From NCBI GenBank assembly GCA_013176395.1, contig JABMLP010000014.1, positions 124,001-188,000 on the forward strand: a DNA stretch of 64,000 bases, read 5' to 3'. This document shows positions 11,515 through 21,391 of the stretch, piece after piece. A program made the position numbers and the translations under genes. The stretch is from Venturia oleaginea (taxonomy: Eukaryota > Ascomycota > Dothideomycetes > Venturiales > Venturiaceae). Position 1 is the stretch's first letter. Every line of letters starts with the position of its first letter. A model generated the notes under the pieces. It was not told the DNA's origin. It made no database searches and saw only the letters and a program-made list of their open reading frames with translations.

Positions 11515-12221
11515 ATTTCTTTCACTAAATCAATTGACATGGGAATTGACTGATATGAAGAGTAGACTCGACCGTTACTACAGGCGAAAACCCGTACTGG
11601 AAAGGAAAGTGGGAAGGCAAGTGGGGAAGCTGAATTTCCGACTGGCTGTAAAAATAATACTCAACAAAGTTCGGTCCTGGATATTGATAGTGAGCATAGG
11701 GCGGCGGAGTAATATGCATTGATTGAGTCGGAAGTATTTATAAATACTAGGAAATAGTCTTGGGTTGTAATCTAACTGTAATCACAAAGCCCTTGGTTAT
11801 ATCAAAAGTCCATCCAAGTATTAATTGACGCTCGATCACCGGGACACAGACCTTCGGTCTCTCCAGTTTTCAATAAAAAGCATTGTGCTGGCGGAAAAGA
11901 CCTTTCACTTTCAGCGTTGCGTCTGACAGTGCGAACATTACTTCCGGAAAGGCCTTTATACGCGAAGTCTCTATCAGTATGTAGTAGATTTAATAGAACA
12001 GGTAGAAGAATACCTGTGCTCTAGCCCTAGACTTAGAATTACCTAGGCATACTAGAAGTTACTTGTGCACAGCTTTTTGAAAGTGATGGTCACCCTTGAC
12101 GGCGCTTTGAGAGACCCCTCACTTTTGTGAAAGATCATTTCCGCCAATACGATAAGTCGAGCTCGTGTATCGAAGTTCGATCGATTGAATCAACATTCTT
12201 CCATTGGCTTAGCTTTGGTGT
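11515..12221. other. Intergenic region, no supported gene
   Basis: About 700 bp between the LysM gene and a minus-strand Cys-rich ORF. The stretch is AT-rich with many in-frame stops (for example 11980-12070). It contains no recognised element. Confidence 0.45.
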
Positions 12222-12812
12222 CTAGTCCATCTCATCTCCTCTTGTCGCCTTCGAAATAATCAATTTACCCCCAAAGACAAAAATCGGCTGTCTGTCTATT
12301 CGGTAGGGGGGTGATTCGGCAGGGGGTGGCTTTCTACGATTGCAATGTTTAACATGATCTGCCATGTTATTACAATACTTGCAAGTATGGTTGTTCGCGG
12401 TCGGGTGACAGGAACAACCCCTCGTACAACCTGCAATCCAACATTTGTCTGAACCGTAGATGCAGTAACTGCAATCGGATACGCAGTGAAGGGCCGTCGC
12501 GGCCTGTCCGTCAATGTTTCTCATCTTGATAATACCGAATGGCTCATCAGTCTGGTTTAGGTTTCGGCGGAGGCCCTTGGGGACGGATACGGGGCTGAAT
12601 CTAAAGAGATTTGAAGGAGAATGAGGAGAGTGAGGACGGAGGGGACGGAGAGAGAGATGATTAGGTAACCCATGGTCTGCTGAGCGTGCTGTGAGTGGTA
12701 GAAATATGGTTGATAAATCTGGCTGCGTGGATGAGGATAATCTACTTTCTGCTCTCCTACCAGCGTCTGTTATTGCTCTCTTGTACTGTTGTTGACGAGG
12801 GGAGGATAACAA
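12222..12812 (-). CDS. Hypothetical Cys/His-rich protein
   Basis: This is an uninterrupted frame of 196 codons. The N-terminal half is Ser/Pro/His-rich and low in complexity. The C-terminal half carries a dense cysteine cluster: C-x3-C-x2-C-x6-C-x4-C-x3-C-x-C-x8-C-x2-C-x9-C. The last part (CKYCNNMADHVKHC) resembles a zinc-knuckle-like finger with altered spacing. No signal peptide is seen. The cysteine pattern suggests metal binding, but I recognise no named family. A start at the internal Met before RNIDGQ would keep the whole Cys region. It may be a real gene or a remnant of a larger one. Confidence 0.4.
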   Translation of the reverse strand: MLSSPRQQQYKRAITDAGRRAESRLSSSTQPDLSTIFLPLTARSADHGLPNHLSLRPLRPHSPHSPSNLFRFSPVSVPKGLRRNLNQTDEPFGIIKMRNIDGQAATALHCVSDCSYCIYGSDKCWIAGCTRGCSCHPTANNHTCKYCNNMADHVKHCNRRKPPPAESPPYRIDRQPIFVFGGKLIISKATRGDEMD

Positions 12813-13618
12813 CGAGGGGCGTGTAGCTGGATCTTAATTTAGTATATTATCTATTTCTACCCACCTTGGCTGACGTCGAGAATGTTGTGCTTTCCACGTC
12901 CACGACGACATATTGCAACTTACCCAAACCTACCCAACCCATGTTACATATGCCAACCACTCGATCGCAGGTACCAGTACGATCGAGTGGTTTTCTAGGT
13001 TTGTATGAAAATCTTGCTGATCAAACACGTCGCCCAACGTTGGTTCGTCGATTACACCCCATAAACTTCCTATTCTGTGATATGGAAAATCTCCAGAATC
13101 AATTGAAATCTCATAAAAATTGTATCCCTTATCTGATCGTATCCTTTTTTAGTGTTTCTGTAGCGTAGACGATCTTCGTATCCTAGACCACCAAAAACCA
13201 GATAAGGGTTGGAAATCCTGTCGGTCTTCATCTACGGTTGTCTTAGCTCTTAGAGAACCACTCGAGCGTAGGTCGCAAATGTCCTCGTTAACGAAAAAAG
13301 TATTATATACGAGGTCTTCAAGCTTCTGTCTCAATCTTCATATCTCAAATATCAGACCACCTCTGGTAAATCTCAGCACGCGAGTAAAAAGAATATCATA
13401 TTTTTTTTACACAATCAAACAGTTCCCAAGCGATTCACCCCGGAAAAATTCTTTCCATTAAAAACTCACCCGACCAACAACAATCCAACGCACCACATGC
13501 TATTGATAACACCGCAGACCTGACTCACTCCACAACAGCTCAAAGCTTAACGTCAAAATATATGACAAACTTTGCGGACCTGCTTAGCGTTTGACTATGA
13601 CAAGGCGTAGCCTGCCCA
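12813..13618. other. Intergenic region with a strong inverted repeat
   Basis: About 800 bp between the Cys-rich ORF and the tRNA-like locus. It contains the palindrome at 12957-12990. Short ORFs here (for example 12866-13168) lack motifs. Confidence 0.45.
12957..12990. repeat. 11-bp perfect inverted repeat with 12-nt loop
   Basis: CCACTCGATCG (12957-12967) is mirrored perfectly by CGATCGAGTGG (12980-12990). The 12-nt loop contains the palindrome GGTACC. It lies about 145 bp upstream of the Cys-rich ORF start. It could be an operator-like dyad or a hairpin left by a small transposon. Confidence 0.85.
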
Positions 13619-13721
13619 TCTTCCATAGTTTAGAGGTCATGATATCCGCTTGTCAACAGGGCGGTTGTTACAACCCAATGTCGAAGCGCAGATGGCCCGG
13701 GTTCGATTCCCGGTGGAAGTG
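13619..13721 (+). tRNA. Intron-containing tRNA or tRNA pseudogene, possibly tRNA-Asp(GTC)
   Basis: A perfect A box (TAGTTTAGAGG, 13626-13636) and B box (GGTTCGATTCC, 13700-13710) are spaced for a tRNA with an internal intron. The T arm CCGGG/CCCGG is intact. The 5' acceptor (TCTTCCA, 13619-13625) pairs with TGGAAGT (13714-13720) at six of seven positions. A T6 terminator follows at 13730-13735. Under standard numbering the anticodon is GTC (13652-13654), and an intron of about 30 nt follows. The first acceptor pair is a T-T mismatch and the anticodon stem has one mismatch, so isotype and function are uncertain. Confidence 0.55.
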
Positions 13722-13729
13722 TCCTTATA

Positions 13730-13735
13730 TTTTTT
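13730..13735 (+). terminator. RNA polymerase III T6 terminator
   Basis: Six T residues lie nine nt after the tRNA-like acceptor end, as expected for a polymerase III transcript. Confidence 0.6.
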
Positions 13736-13806
13736 GTATTGTTGTCACGTTGTGGTGGTTTACTTGGTCTCAGAACTGTTGGTTGATTATTGGGACATGT
13801 GCTTGA

Positions 13807-13841
13807 TTTGCAAATGTTTGCAAATGTTTGCAAATGTTTGG
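13807..13841. repeat. Tandem decamer repeat, unit TTTGCAAATG
   Basis: Three full copies plus a partial one are arranged head to tail. Each unit contains ATTTGCAAAT-like near-palindromic sequence. Confidence 0.85.
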
Positions 13842-14184
13842 GATTTGAGTTCGACAGACTTTTTGGTTAATGAGACCTTTGAGGGTTGTTAGATGTGTTC
13901 AAGGTGGTCAAGTTCTGGGTGGAGGCCACGGGAGATGATGCTTAGTAAAGGAAATCTCACATCGATCCTTTGGCTTACTTGTAACAGAGAAATTGGTCTG
14001 GAAGAACTCCCATTCGTGTCAGATCAGGAAACAAGAGAAAACATCGAGATAACAAATCTCCAAAAGGTACTTGGATGAAGCTAGTTCACTTGGCGGTCGC
14101 ATCTATCAGCCCTATCAGTTTCCTTGATATCATTGGCTTCTGGCTTGGTGTCTACCATTTAGAACCTCGATACATTGGATCATA

Positions 14185-14210
14185 CAGTAGGGTCGCACAA
14201 GTTTCCGTAC
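14185..14210 (+). repeat. Left terminal inverted repeat of the mariner element
   Basis: This 26-nt repeat begins CAGTAGGGTC and ends GTTTCCGTAC. It is inverted relative to 15497-15522 and differs from it at six positions, five of them consecutive (6-10). Confidence 0.9.
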
Positions 14211-14342
14211 AGCCGAGATCGCTCAAAAACTGGTGATTCTTGTAATTACATTATCGCGCTTTCAACGTGATCATTTTCGCTCATATTCTCGTATAATGCA
14301 CAGTAATACCAGGGCTACAAAATGAGCCATTCAGTGAGCCAT

Positions 14343-15434
14343 TCAGTATTTTGTGTGCCAACCATCTGCCGCCAGTAATGCCTCAACCCTCCTTGGCATT
14401 GACTCAAGTACAGCATCAAAATAATGTTGTTCAATAAGCCGCCAGGCCTTAATAAGTGCTTCTCCTAGAACCTCTCGTATATTGTCTACACCGCCAGTAA
14501 CGTATTCAATCATAGGTTCCACTTTGTAGACCAATTCCTTGAGCCTCCGCCAGAGGTTTTCAATCGGGTTCATATCAGGACTGTAGGGCGGCGCATCTTG
14601 TAGTGGAATGAGGTTTTCCTTAAACCAGACTATAGTCTTTTTGGCTTTGTGGATAGGCGCGTTATCCTGCATAAATTTAAGGCCCGGTTCGTATACTGTA
14701 GGTAGCATTTCGTCGAGTAACTTGATATACGAGTTCGTAGAGTAGCCTTGACGCTTGCTCTCTAGGTCACGCTTAAGAATGTACAATTCAGAGCGCCCTA
14801 CTTGGCCAGAGAAGCATGCCCAAATCATGATAGACACTCCTTTACCCTTCTTATAGGTATCAATCATTGAGGTCTCCCATTTTTGTCCTGGTGTGCGAAA
14901 ACACCATGTTCTTGCCTTGCCGGTCCCTCGCTCAACTGAGCACTCGTCAGACCATATAATCTTCGCCCAATCTTCAGCTTTCCACGAGATGTGCTGCTCT
15001 GCCCAGAGCTTCCTGGCGTCAGCATGTACCTGTGTGAGGAAAGGGCGCCTTGCAGACCTCCAATTTGCGATTCCGTACTCTTTCAATATCCTCCTGATGG
15101 TATCCTTCGAAAAATCGATGCAAGCCTGTCTTTTGACCTCGTACGTTAACTTAGGCTGCGTACGTATAATGCGTAACAGAGATCGTTCATCTCGGTCTGT
15201 ATACGAGCGTGGCCGGCCGCTGGAAGGTAGGGATTCGCCGTTCTGGCGTAATGGGTCCTTTTCAAGGCTGTATTTGATGGTGGAACGCGGTAGTTTTTGT
15301 AGCGCCGCAATTGCGCCTAAACTGAGCCCGGCTTCACGTTGCGCATCAATTTTGCCGCGTTGATATGGAGTAAGACGATGATTAGGAAGCCTCTGAGGGT
15401 TTATAGGAGTCAATGGCTTTCGTTGAGGTGGCAT
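14343..15434 (-). CDS. Tc1-like transposase (DD34E)
   Basis: The start is placed at the Met of MPPQRKPLTPINPQ (15434), giving 363 aa. The frame stays open upstream to 15536, but that Met lies outside the transposon end at 15522. An N-terminal helix-turn-helix (LTPYQRGKIDAQREAGLSLG, then STIKYSL) should bind the terminal repeats. The catalytic core shows WSDE (first Asp), MQDNAP (second Asp) and PIENLW (Glu), with 34 residues between the second Asp and the Glu. This is the DD34E signature of the Tc1 group. The enzyme cuts and pastes the element into TA sites. No stop codons or frameshifts are seen, so the product may be active. Confidence 0.95.
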   Translation of the reverse strand: MPPQRKPLTPINPQRLPNHRLTPYQRGKIDAQREAGLSLGAIAALQKLPRSTIKYSLEKDPLRQNGESLPSSGRPRSYTDRDERSLLRIIRTQPKLTYEVKRQACIDFSKDTIRRILKEYGIANWRSARRPFLTQVHADARKLWAEQHISWKAEDWAKIIWSDECSVERGTGKARTWCFRTPGQKWETSMIDTYKKGKGVSIMIWACFSGQVGRSELYILKRDLESKRQGYSTNSYIKLLDEMLPTVYEPGLKFMQDNAPIHKAKKTIVWFKENLIPLQDAPPYSPDMNPIENLWRRLKELVYKVEPMIEYVTGGVDNIREVLGEALIKAWRLIEQHYFDAVLESMPRRVEALLAADGWHTKY

Positions 15435-15496
15435 AATGGTAGTGCAAAGATAATGTGTTAAAAAATGAGGTGTATATTTCGCGTTTTCGCTTAATT

Positions 15497-15522
15497 GTAC
15501 GGAAACTTTTGCCCTAGTACTG
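15497..15522 (-). repeat. Right terminal inverted repeat of the mariner element
   Basis: Read on the minus strand it begins CAGTACTAGG and ends GTTTCCGTAC, pairing with 14185-14210. Confidence 0.9.
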
Positions 15523-15720
15523 TAACTGTTGTACACATGTATTACTTCAAAGCAAATCTATCGAGAGTTATTCATTGTCCTCCAACGTATAGCTTTCTAC
15601 TATCAGTGAATCATAGTTAACTCAACACCGATGTCAAATTTGATCCAGTATATCGCAAGGAATTTTCGATATCGATGCCAATCTCATAGAGCTGTGTCCG
15701 ATATCCTCCTTACTTTATTT

Positions 15721-18694
15721 TCACTCTTGCCACTCCGGGTTCTTCCTCAAAATGACCAGTCCCTCAAGGGCATGTGTCAGAGGAAGATATTCCTCGTCTT
15801 CCAGTTCAGCTCTCTCGCCAACGCTCAAAAGTACAGGCGTAGTCTGCGTTTGCCATCCGGTAATTGTCTTCGGTCTACCAGCTTGTCCAACGATGTCCAC
15901 CGCCTGACCAACGCGAACATTAACCGTGACGGGCTTAAGATCCTCATCAAGGGTGACCAAGAACCTAGGGTTCATCGATGTCACCAAGTAGTACAACATG
16001 TAGTGGTTGTTGGCGAGAATGAAATCCTTCGCGTCGATCATAGTAACAAGCGTGGTTAAGAGACCAGCGCAGCCGACCTTTGACAAAACCTGGCGATCCG
16101 TGTGGAAGGGATTCAGAGTCATGGTGCCCTTGCCCATGTGCAGAAGACCTTGAGCTATTCGCACCATGAAAAGAGCATTATGATCGCGATGGTAGTAGCT
16201 TGCAAGTTGTCTTAGCAGCTGTGCTAAACGTGCGTTATTCGTTCCAGCACCCACGAGACCCATGGCGAAGATGGCATTGATGGCAACGTCGAGGTCGTTG
16301 TCGTGAGAGTATCTCGACAAAGTATCATAGACCTTCATTTGCGGGTTGCTTGTGCTTGCGAGACCCATGGCCAGCGGCACGGCGCGTCGGATGTTGCTCT
16401 CGCCATAATGCATGAGATGGCCGAACTGTCGCAGAATCATTTCTTGGCCGACCTCCTCACCCATGCCGACGAGCGACAGACCAAGAACGGCATATGCTTG
16501 GAGAAGCTCGTCGCCCTTCTTCTCGCCTTCGTCATCCTCCTCGATGTGCTCGTTGCAGATATGCAGGAAGTTCTGAATGTTGAGAACGGCACCAGTTCCA
16601 GCCCAGGCACAAGCTTCGGAAAGTACTTGAGTGGTCTTAGAGATTGGGTGTTCGATAGCCTTTAGCGTCTCAATGATGACGTCAACTTCTTCTTGCTGTC
16701 CGAAGTAAAGGAGAGCAAGACCGAGACTCATGAATCGTGTCCATTTGTCTTTGAGCTGAGATTCCCGGTCTGGGTCCATCAACGTTGAGATGATAGCTTC
16801 AATGACATCGGGCTGAGCGGTGCCAACGAAAACAAGTCCAAGGGATAGAGCAGCCATTGAGGATAGTTGCATGTCAAGAGAGGCGTCGGTAACAATTGGA
16901 ATGAGGATCTCAAGTAGAGCCTCCTTGCTGGAGCCGGCATATGCTACACCGAGACCCATGATGGAGGCCATTCGTGTAGGCATATGTTTGGAATGTAGCT
17001 TGTCCGAGTCTCCCAGAAGCGCAAGAGCTGGGTCGGCGTCGTTTCGAACACCAGTGCTGATGAGACCAGATGCCAACATAGCACCTGCTTTGACCTGCTC
17101 TTCATCGATATAGGAGTAGGCGTCCACTTTGTCCAAGCCCATCTCAACATCCCAGAGCATCAGCAAACCAATCGAGGCGGTGGTTGTCAGCATGCCGTCC
17201 TCTTTGGTCTTCCACACCCAGCTGGATTTGTTTTCGTCTACCAACAAGAGCTTATCTTGGCCGAAACCTGCATTGACAAAACCATTGACAAATGAGCTGG
17301 ACAGGTTGTGGCGTGCTGAGTCGGTATTTGTGAGTCCTGCTGTCCTTGTGCTTTCCAGATGCGTCTTGTAGATGTCTTCGGGTATCTTTGGGTCCAGAAT
17401 GTTCAATTCCTTGCCCATATACTTGAAATAGTCTGGGAGCTTGGTGTTGTTGATGCAGTCTGCCAATTCCGGATCCTCCTCGGCATCCTCTTCCGATAGC
17501 TCGATGCATATTCTCTGCCGGCCAAGTAAAATGGCCATCTGTCTCCTCGTTGATTTGTCCTTGGTAGAATTGAAGACCTCCTCAATCACACTCATGTCGT
17601 TCAACCGGATGGCCAGTAGCAAAGCTTGTGTGTATTGCTTGTACTGTTTGTAAATACTGTATGCGGTCTTGATGAATTCGGAATTGTCTGGGTAGGGAAG
17701 AAGAGGCACCATGCTATAGACTGTCAGTAATTACAAAATCAATCTGAAGAGCGATTCCAACTAACCTGACCATGTACAAACACACCCTGGAATAGGTGTC
17801 TGCATCCAGGTACTTTGGCAGATCCTCGATCATCTCCAGCTCACTCAGCAGATCAACAGCATCTGCTTCAGCATTGTGCTTGAGGAAGTAGGGGACAAGC
17901 GCAAGGGCGAGTTCCTTGATGTCGTCCAACTTTGGCTCAGGGCCGCTCGATTCATCGTTCAATCTGAAGTCTTGTTCCTCACCAATCTCAAGAGCGAGAT
18001 GGCGCATATATTCGTGACCCCACTGGCCAAGATCGGTGGATGGAGCGAGGAGGCGGTATTTGAGGGTGTCGCGTCGCTCTTCATCGGAGAATGTCATACC
18101 GACGACGGAAAGCATATCAGCGAAAGAAGTCTATGAAAATTGTCAGTGTGAGTGTTCTAAGACCCTTCTCAGCCTATCTTGCCTTGTGGTCACCTGCGGG
18201 CCATGATTCGTACGCCTTCTCCAAAGGTGCATAGTGTGGCCGTAAGAACTTCAGTGGTTTTGGGACTGCTGTCATGGACGAGGTGGAGGTCTTAATGGAG
18301 GTTTTGATGGCTTCTAGGGTTGGCTTGTATAGACTCGTGTCCGATTCCTGTTTATTTGGTCAGGTCAGGACAAGGCAAAACAATGAAGCGAGCTGCCAGT
18401 CTTACGAGTAATCGGTCTACCAGCATATCGAGGTCTTCCTTAAGCTTCTGATCTTCCTCGCTGAGCTCCTCTAAAGTCGCGAATGTCAGTGAACGGCCGT
18501 GCTCTTGCGGAGGGGAGATTTATCATACCTGGTGGCAGTACCTTCTCCTTTTCGACAGGTTTTCCATCCTTATCCAGTATTGGATCCTTCTTCTCTTCCA
18601 CTTCGTTCGCCTTGCCTTTTCCTTTGTCCAAAGGCTTGCTCTCCGTCGCCGATGGTCCAGTTGCCTTCGAGGGCGTATTCTCCTTCCCAGCCAT
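15721..18694 (-). CDS. RPN1: 26S proteasome regulatory subunit Rpn1
   Basis: Proposed exons on the minus strand are 18694-18529, 18470-18406, 18347-18183, 18130-17766 and 17713-15721, giving 917 aa, normal for Rpn1/PSMD2. The N-terminus is charged and Lys/Glu-rich, then [20 protein letters not shown]. The exon-4/5 join gives [14 protein letters not shown], a family landmark. Proteasome/cyclosome repeats follow in the C-terminal half (for example [72 protein letters not shown]), ending with [20 protein letters not shown]. Rpn1 sits in the base of the 19S particle and docks ubiquitin receptors and shuttle factors. The intron between exons 3 and 4 appears to be of GC-AG type. The gene is divergent from RIO2. 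Confidence 0.95.
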
Positions 18695-19811
18695 GCTGGC
18701 GTCTGGTTACAGATTAGTAAAGTCGGAACGAAGGAGTAGTTTGGGAGCGATTTGGAGCGTCGGGAAGATGAGAGGGCAATAAGTTGGTGGTTGTGAGTAA
18801 GGAAGGTGGATGATGTTGTTGGAGGATATGTCTTGAATGTACGGTACATGCCAATGCGGTCGCGTTCCATCATGTCCAAAGGCGAGCTTACTAGTAAAGG
18901 CAACATTTGATCACGTGATACAGGGACAGGAAAGTTCCGATCACAGAAGCATTTATATGACCTGAAAATGTTCAGTCAGCGGGGAATGCTCCTTGGAGAA
19001 CGTGTTTAACGGGTCTTGAGTCGTTGCGAATTCATGAAGCCGTACCTTCAAGAAGTTCTTTTCAAATTGAAGTCCATCTCCGTCGTCAATGCACGTCCTT
19101 CAAAGTAACACTCTCAGATCAAGATCGATATTGAAAATCTCTAGCGAATCGAGACTATTTTGATTGGAATATATCGATGGCCGTCTTCTGTTGGGCATCC
19201 GCTTTTCAATCGCAATATTTTTTGAATGAGGTAAAGCAAGCATAAATGACGAGGCTGTTATACTTCTTTTTCTTTCTATACTAGTAGTACAAATTATACT
19301 GCCACAAGAGTTTCTTGCGCCCTCCTTCCCGAAAGCAGTAGTCTCTAGAATTAAATCCAGGGGCTTTGTTGCATGAGGCCTCGTTGCTGCGTTCGGCTCT
19401 CAGCCTTGCCACGAATGCACATGCCAGGTATGAGGTGTTTACATTCCATCACGATACAGAGTTGGCATGTGTAATTGATTGCAAACGTTCTCCAGTCTCT
19501 GCACTTATATACTTGAGAACCTATCTCAAGGAATATACCTCAAGCTTTGGAAAATGTATACTTGCTACTTCTTTCTGATCGATATGGTCATTTTGCTGTA
19601 ATTTCCAAGAACAATTTCTCTGATCTCAGGCATTTCGTTGGGCTCTACATTCGAATCAAAAAGGTGTAGATACAGGTTGCTTGACTCTCAGCCTTGCCCA
19701 CAGGTGTGTCAATTTCCATGTGACCTGCGGCGCGGCTAGTTGATCTCCGTCTTCGCAAATTCGTTGTAAATTCGTGAATACCACGAAAAAACATTCCTCC
19801 ACCAAATCAAC
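18695..19811. promoter_or_regulatory. Divergent promoter region between RPN1 and RIO2
   Basis: This is 1.1 kb between the two start codons. No supported gene is present. I looked for a proteasome-associated control element near RPN1 and saw no clear GGTGGCAAA-type site. Confidence 0.4.
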
Positions 19812-21391
19812 ATGAAGCTCGATCCCAAAGGAATCCGATACGTGTCGCCAGAAGACTGGAGAGTTCTGACTGCTGTAGATTCACGCCTAACTCCTAAAGT
19901 AAATTTCGTTTAACAATGATATAGGTCGAGCAAGGCTCTCGCAACCACGAAATCGTCCCTACACCCCTCATAATCACCCTCTCGAACCTCAAAGGCGGCA
20001 ACCACGTCCTAAAATGTATCTCCAGTCTTGCCAAAGTCGGACTTCTTTCCAGAGTTAGGAATGCGAGGTATGAGGGGTATAGATTGACCTATGGTGGACT
20101 CGATTACCTCTCCTTGCACACACATCTCAAATCGGACACGATATACAGCGTAGGAAACCAGATAGGAGTCGGAAAGGAAAGTGACATTTTTGTTGTCGCA
20201 AGCCCAAGTGGTCGTCGGCTGGTGTTGAAGATACATCGTCTGGGTCGCATAAGTTTTCGCACAGTAAAGGCAAATCGGGATTATCTGAGAAACAGACATT
20301 CGGGGTCATGGATGTATATGTCGACACTTGCAGCGAGGAAGGAGTACACTTTCATGTGCTCGTTGAGGGAAGCAGGGTTTTCGGTACCTGAGCCAGTGGG
20401 ATGGAACAGACATACTGTGGTTATGGAGTTGATAGATGCATTCCCTCTGCGACAGATTACCGACGTCCACGACCCAGCGAAACTATACGGACAACTCATG
20501 GAAATTATCCTCAACTTGGCAAAGGTGGGCCTAATTCACGGAGATTTCAACGAATTCAACATCCTGATCAAAGAGGAGGGTACGAAGGCAATCGAGGACG
20601 GAGACGAAGAGGGAGCGGAAACCACTCCACCAAAAGATCCAGATGCGACATCAATCCCTTATTCTAGTCCAGAGGCACCAGCTCCTTCGTCTCCAGTCGA
20701 ATTGACACCCACAACCGACCAACCAGTGCTTATCCCGATCCTAATCGATTTCCCCCAAACCCTCTCCATCTCCCACGCAAACGCCGAGTTCTACTTCAAC
20801 CGCGATATAAATTGCATAAAGTTATTCTTCGAACGCCGGTTCCACTTCACATCCGACGAGCCAGGTCCCTTCTTCGCCGATGCAGTACAAGGCATGGAAG
20901 ACGCCGTCAGAGTAGGAGGACGACGATTAGACGTCGAAGTAGAAGCAACAGGTTTCAACAAGAAACTAGCCAGAGAGCTAGAAGGCTACATGAAAGAAGT
21001 CGGTGTCGATGGGGACGCAAATGGTGAAGCCTTCGTGGACGACGAGGGAGACAACGAGACAATCGTGGATGCAACAGAAGCACACATCTTAGACAACGAA
21101 GAGCGGGATCAAGTAGGAGATATTCCAGCATCAGACGCAGAACCTACATCCGAAACCACAACAGATTTAGCTGTCCAACCTCCTTCTACCGTCCAAACCA
21201 CAGAACAAGAACCAGCACAACTCACAGCAGCCTCTCTCTCCATAATCGATCGCCTCTCCGATCTCCGCACAAGCGATACACCCACGATCAAAGGCTCCCA
21301 AAAAGCCCAAACAATCTCACACGCAGGCACAAACGCACACAGAAGACCGCCACCAAATCCTGCAAAGGTGGCTAGAGGATGGGCTATTTGA
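19812..21391 (+). CDS. RIO2: RIO2 family atypical serine kinase/ATPase
   Basis: Proposed exons are 19812-19874 and 19925-21391, giving 509 aa. The first exon encodes MKLDPKGIRYVSPEDWRVLT, the start of the Rio2 winged-helix domain, continued by VEQGSRNHEIVPTPLI. The RIO kinase signature follows: nucleotide loop GVGKESDIF (about 102-110), LKIHRLGR, hinge region VVMELIDAFPL, catalytic HGDFNEFN (about 225-232) and metal-binding IDFPQ (about 295-299). The insert between the last two motifs is Glu/Pro-rich. The C-terminal third is acidic and low in complexity, ending with a short basic tail. Rio2 acts in cytoplasmic maturation of the 40S subunit. The catalytic residues look intact. Confidence 0.95.

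Larger units (their letters stand above)
13722..14182. other. Region between tRNA-like locus and transposon
   Basis: No gene is supported. Three direct copies of a 10-nt unit (TTTGCAAATG) lie at 13807-13841. The rest shows nothing recognisable. Confidence 0.45.
14183..15524 (-). mobile_element. Tc1/mariner-type transposon, apparently complete
   Basis: The element spans 14185-15522 (1338 bp) and is flanked on both sides by TA (14183-14184 and 15523-15524), the expected target duplication. The 26-nt terminal inverted repeats both start CAGTA and share the inner 12 nt AGTTTCCGTAC plus the preceding A. They match at 20 of 26 positions. One uninterrupted transposase frame fills the interior. It lies about 200 bp downstream of the Rpn1 stop codon, in the same orientation, and does not disrupt a gene I can identify. 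The open frame and clear ends argue for recent insertion with no heavy RIP-type mutation. Confidence 0.93.

Noticed and set aside
15435..15536. Upstream extension of the transposase frame to the Met at 15536
   Set aside because: That start codon lies outside the right terminal repeat, which ends at 15522, so it cannot belong to the element.
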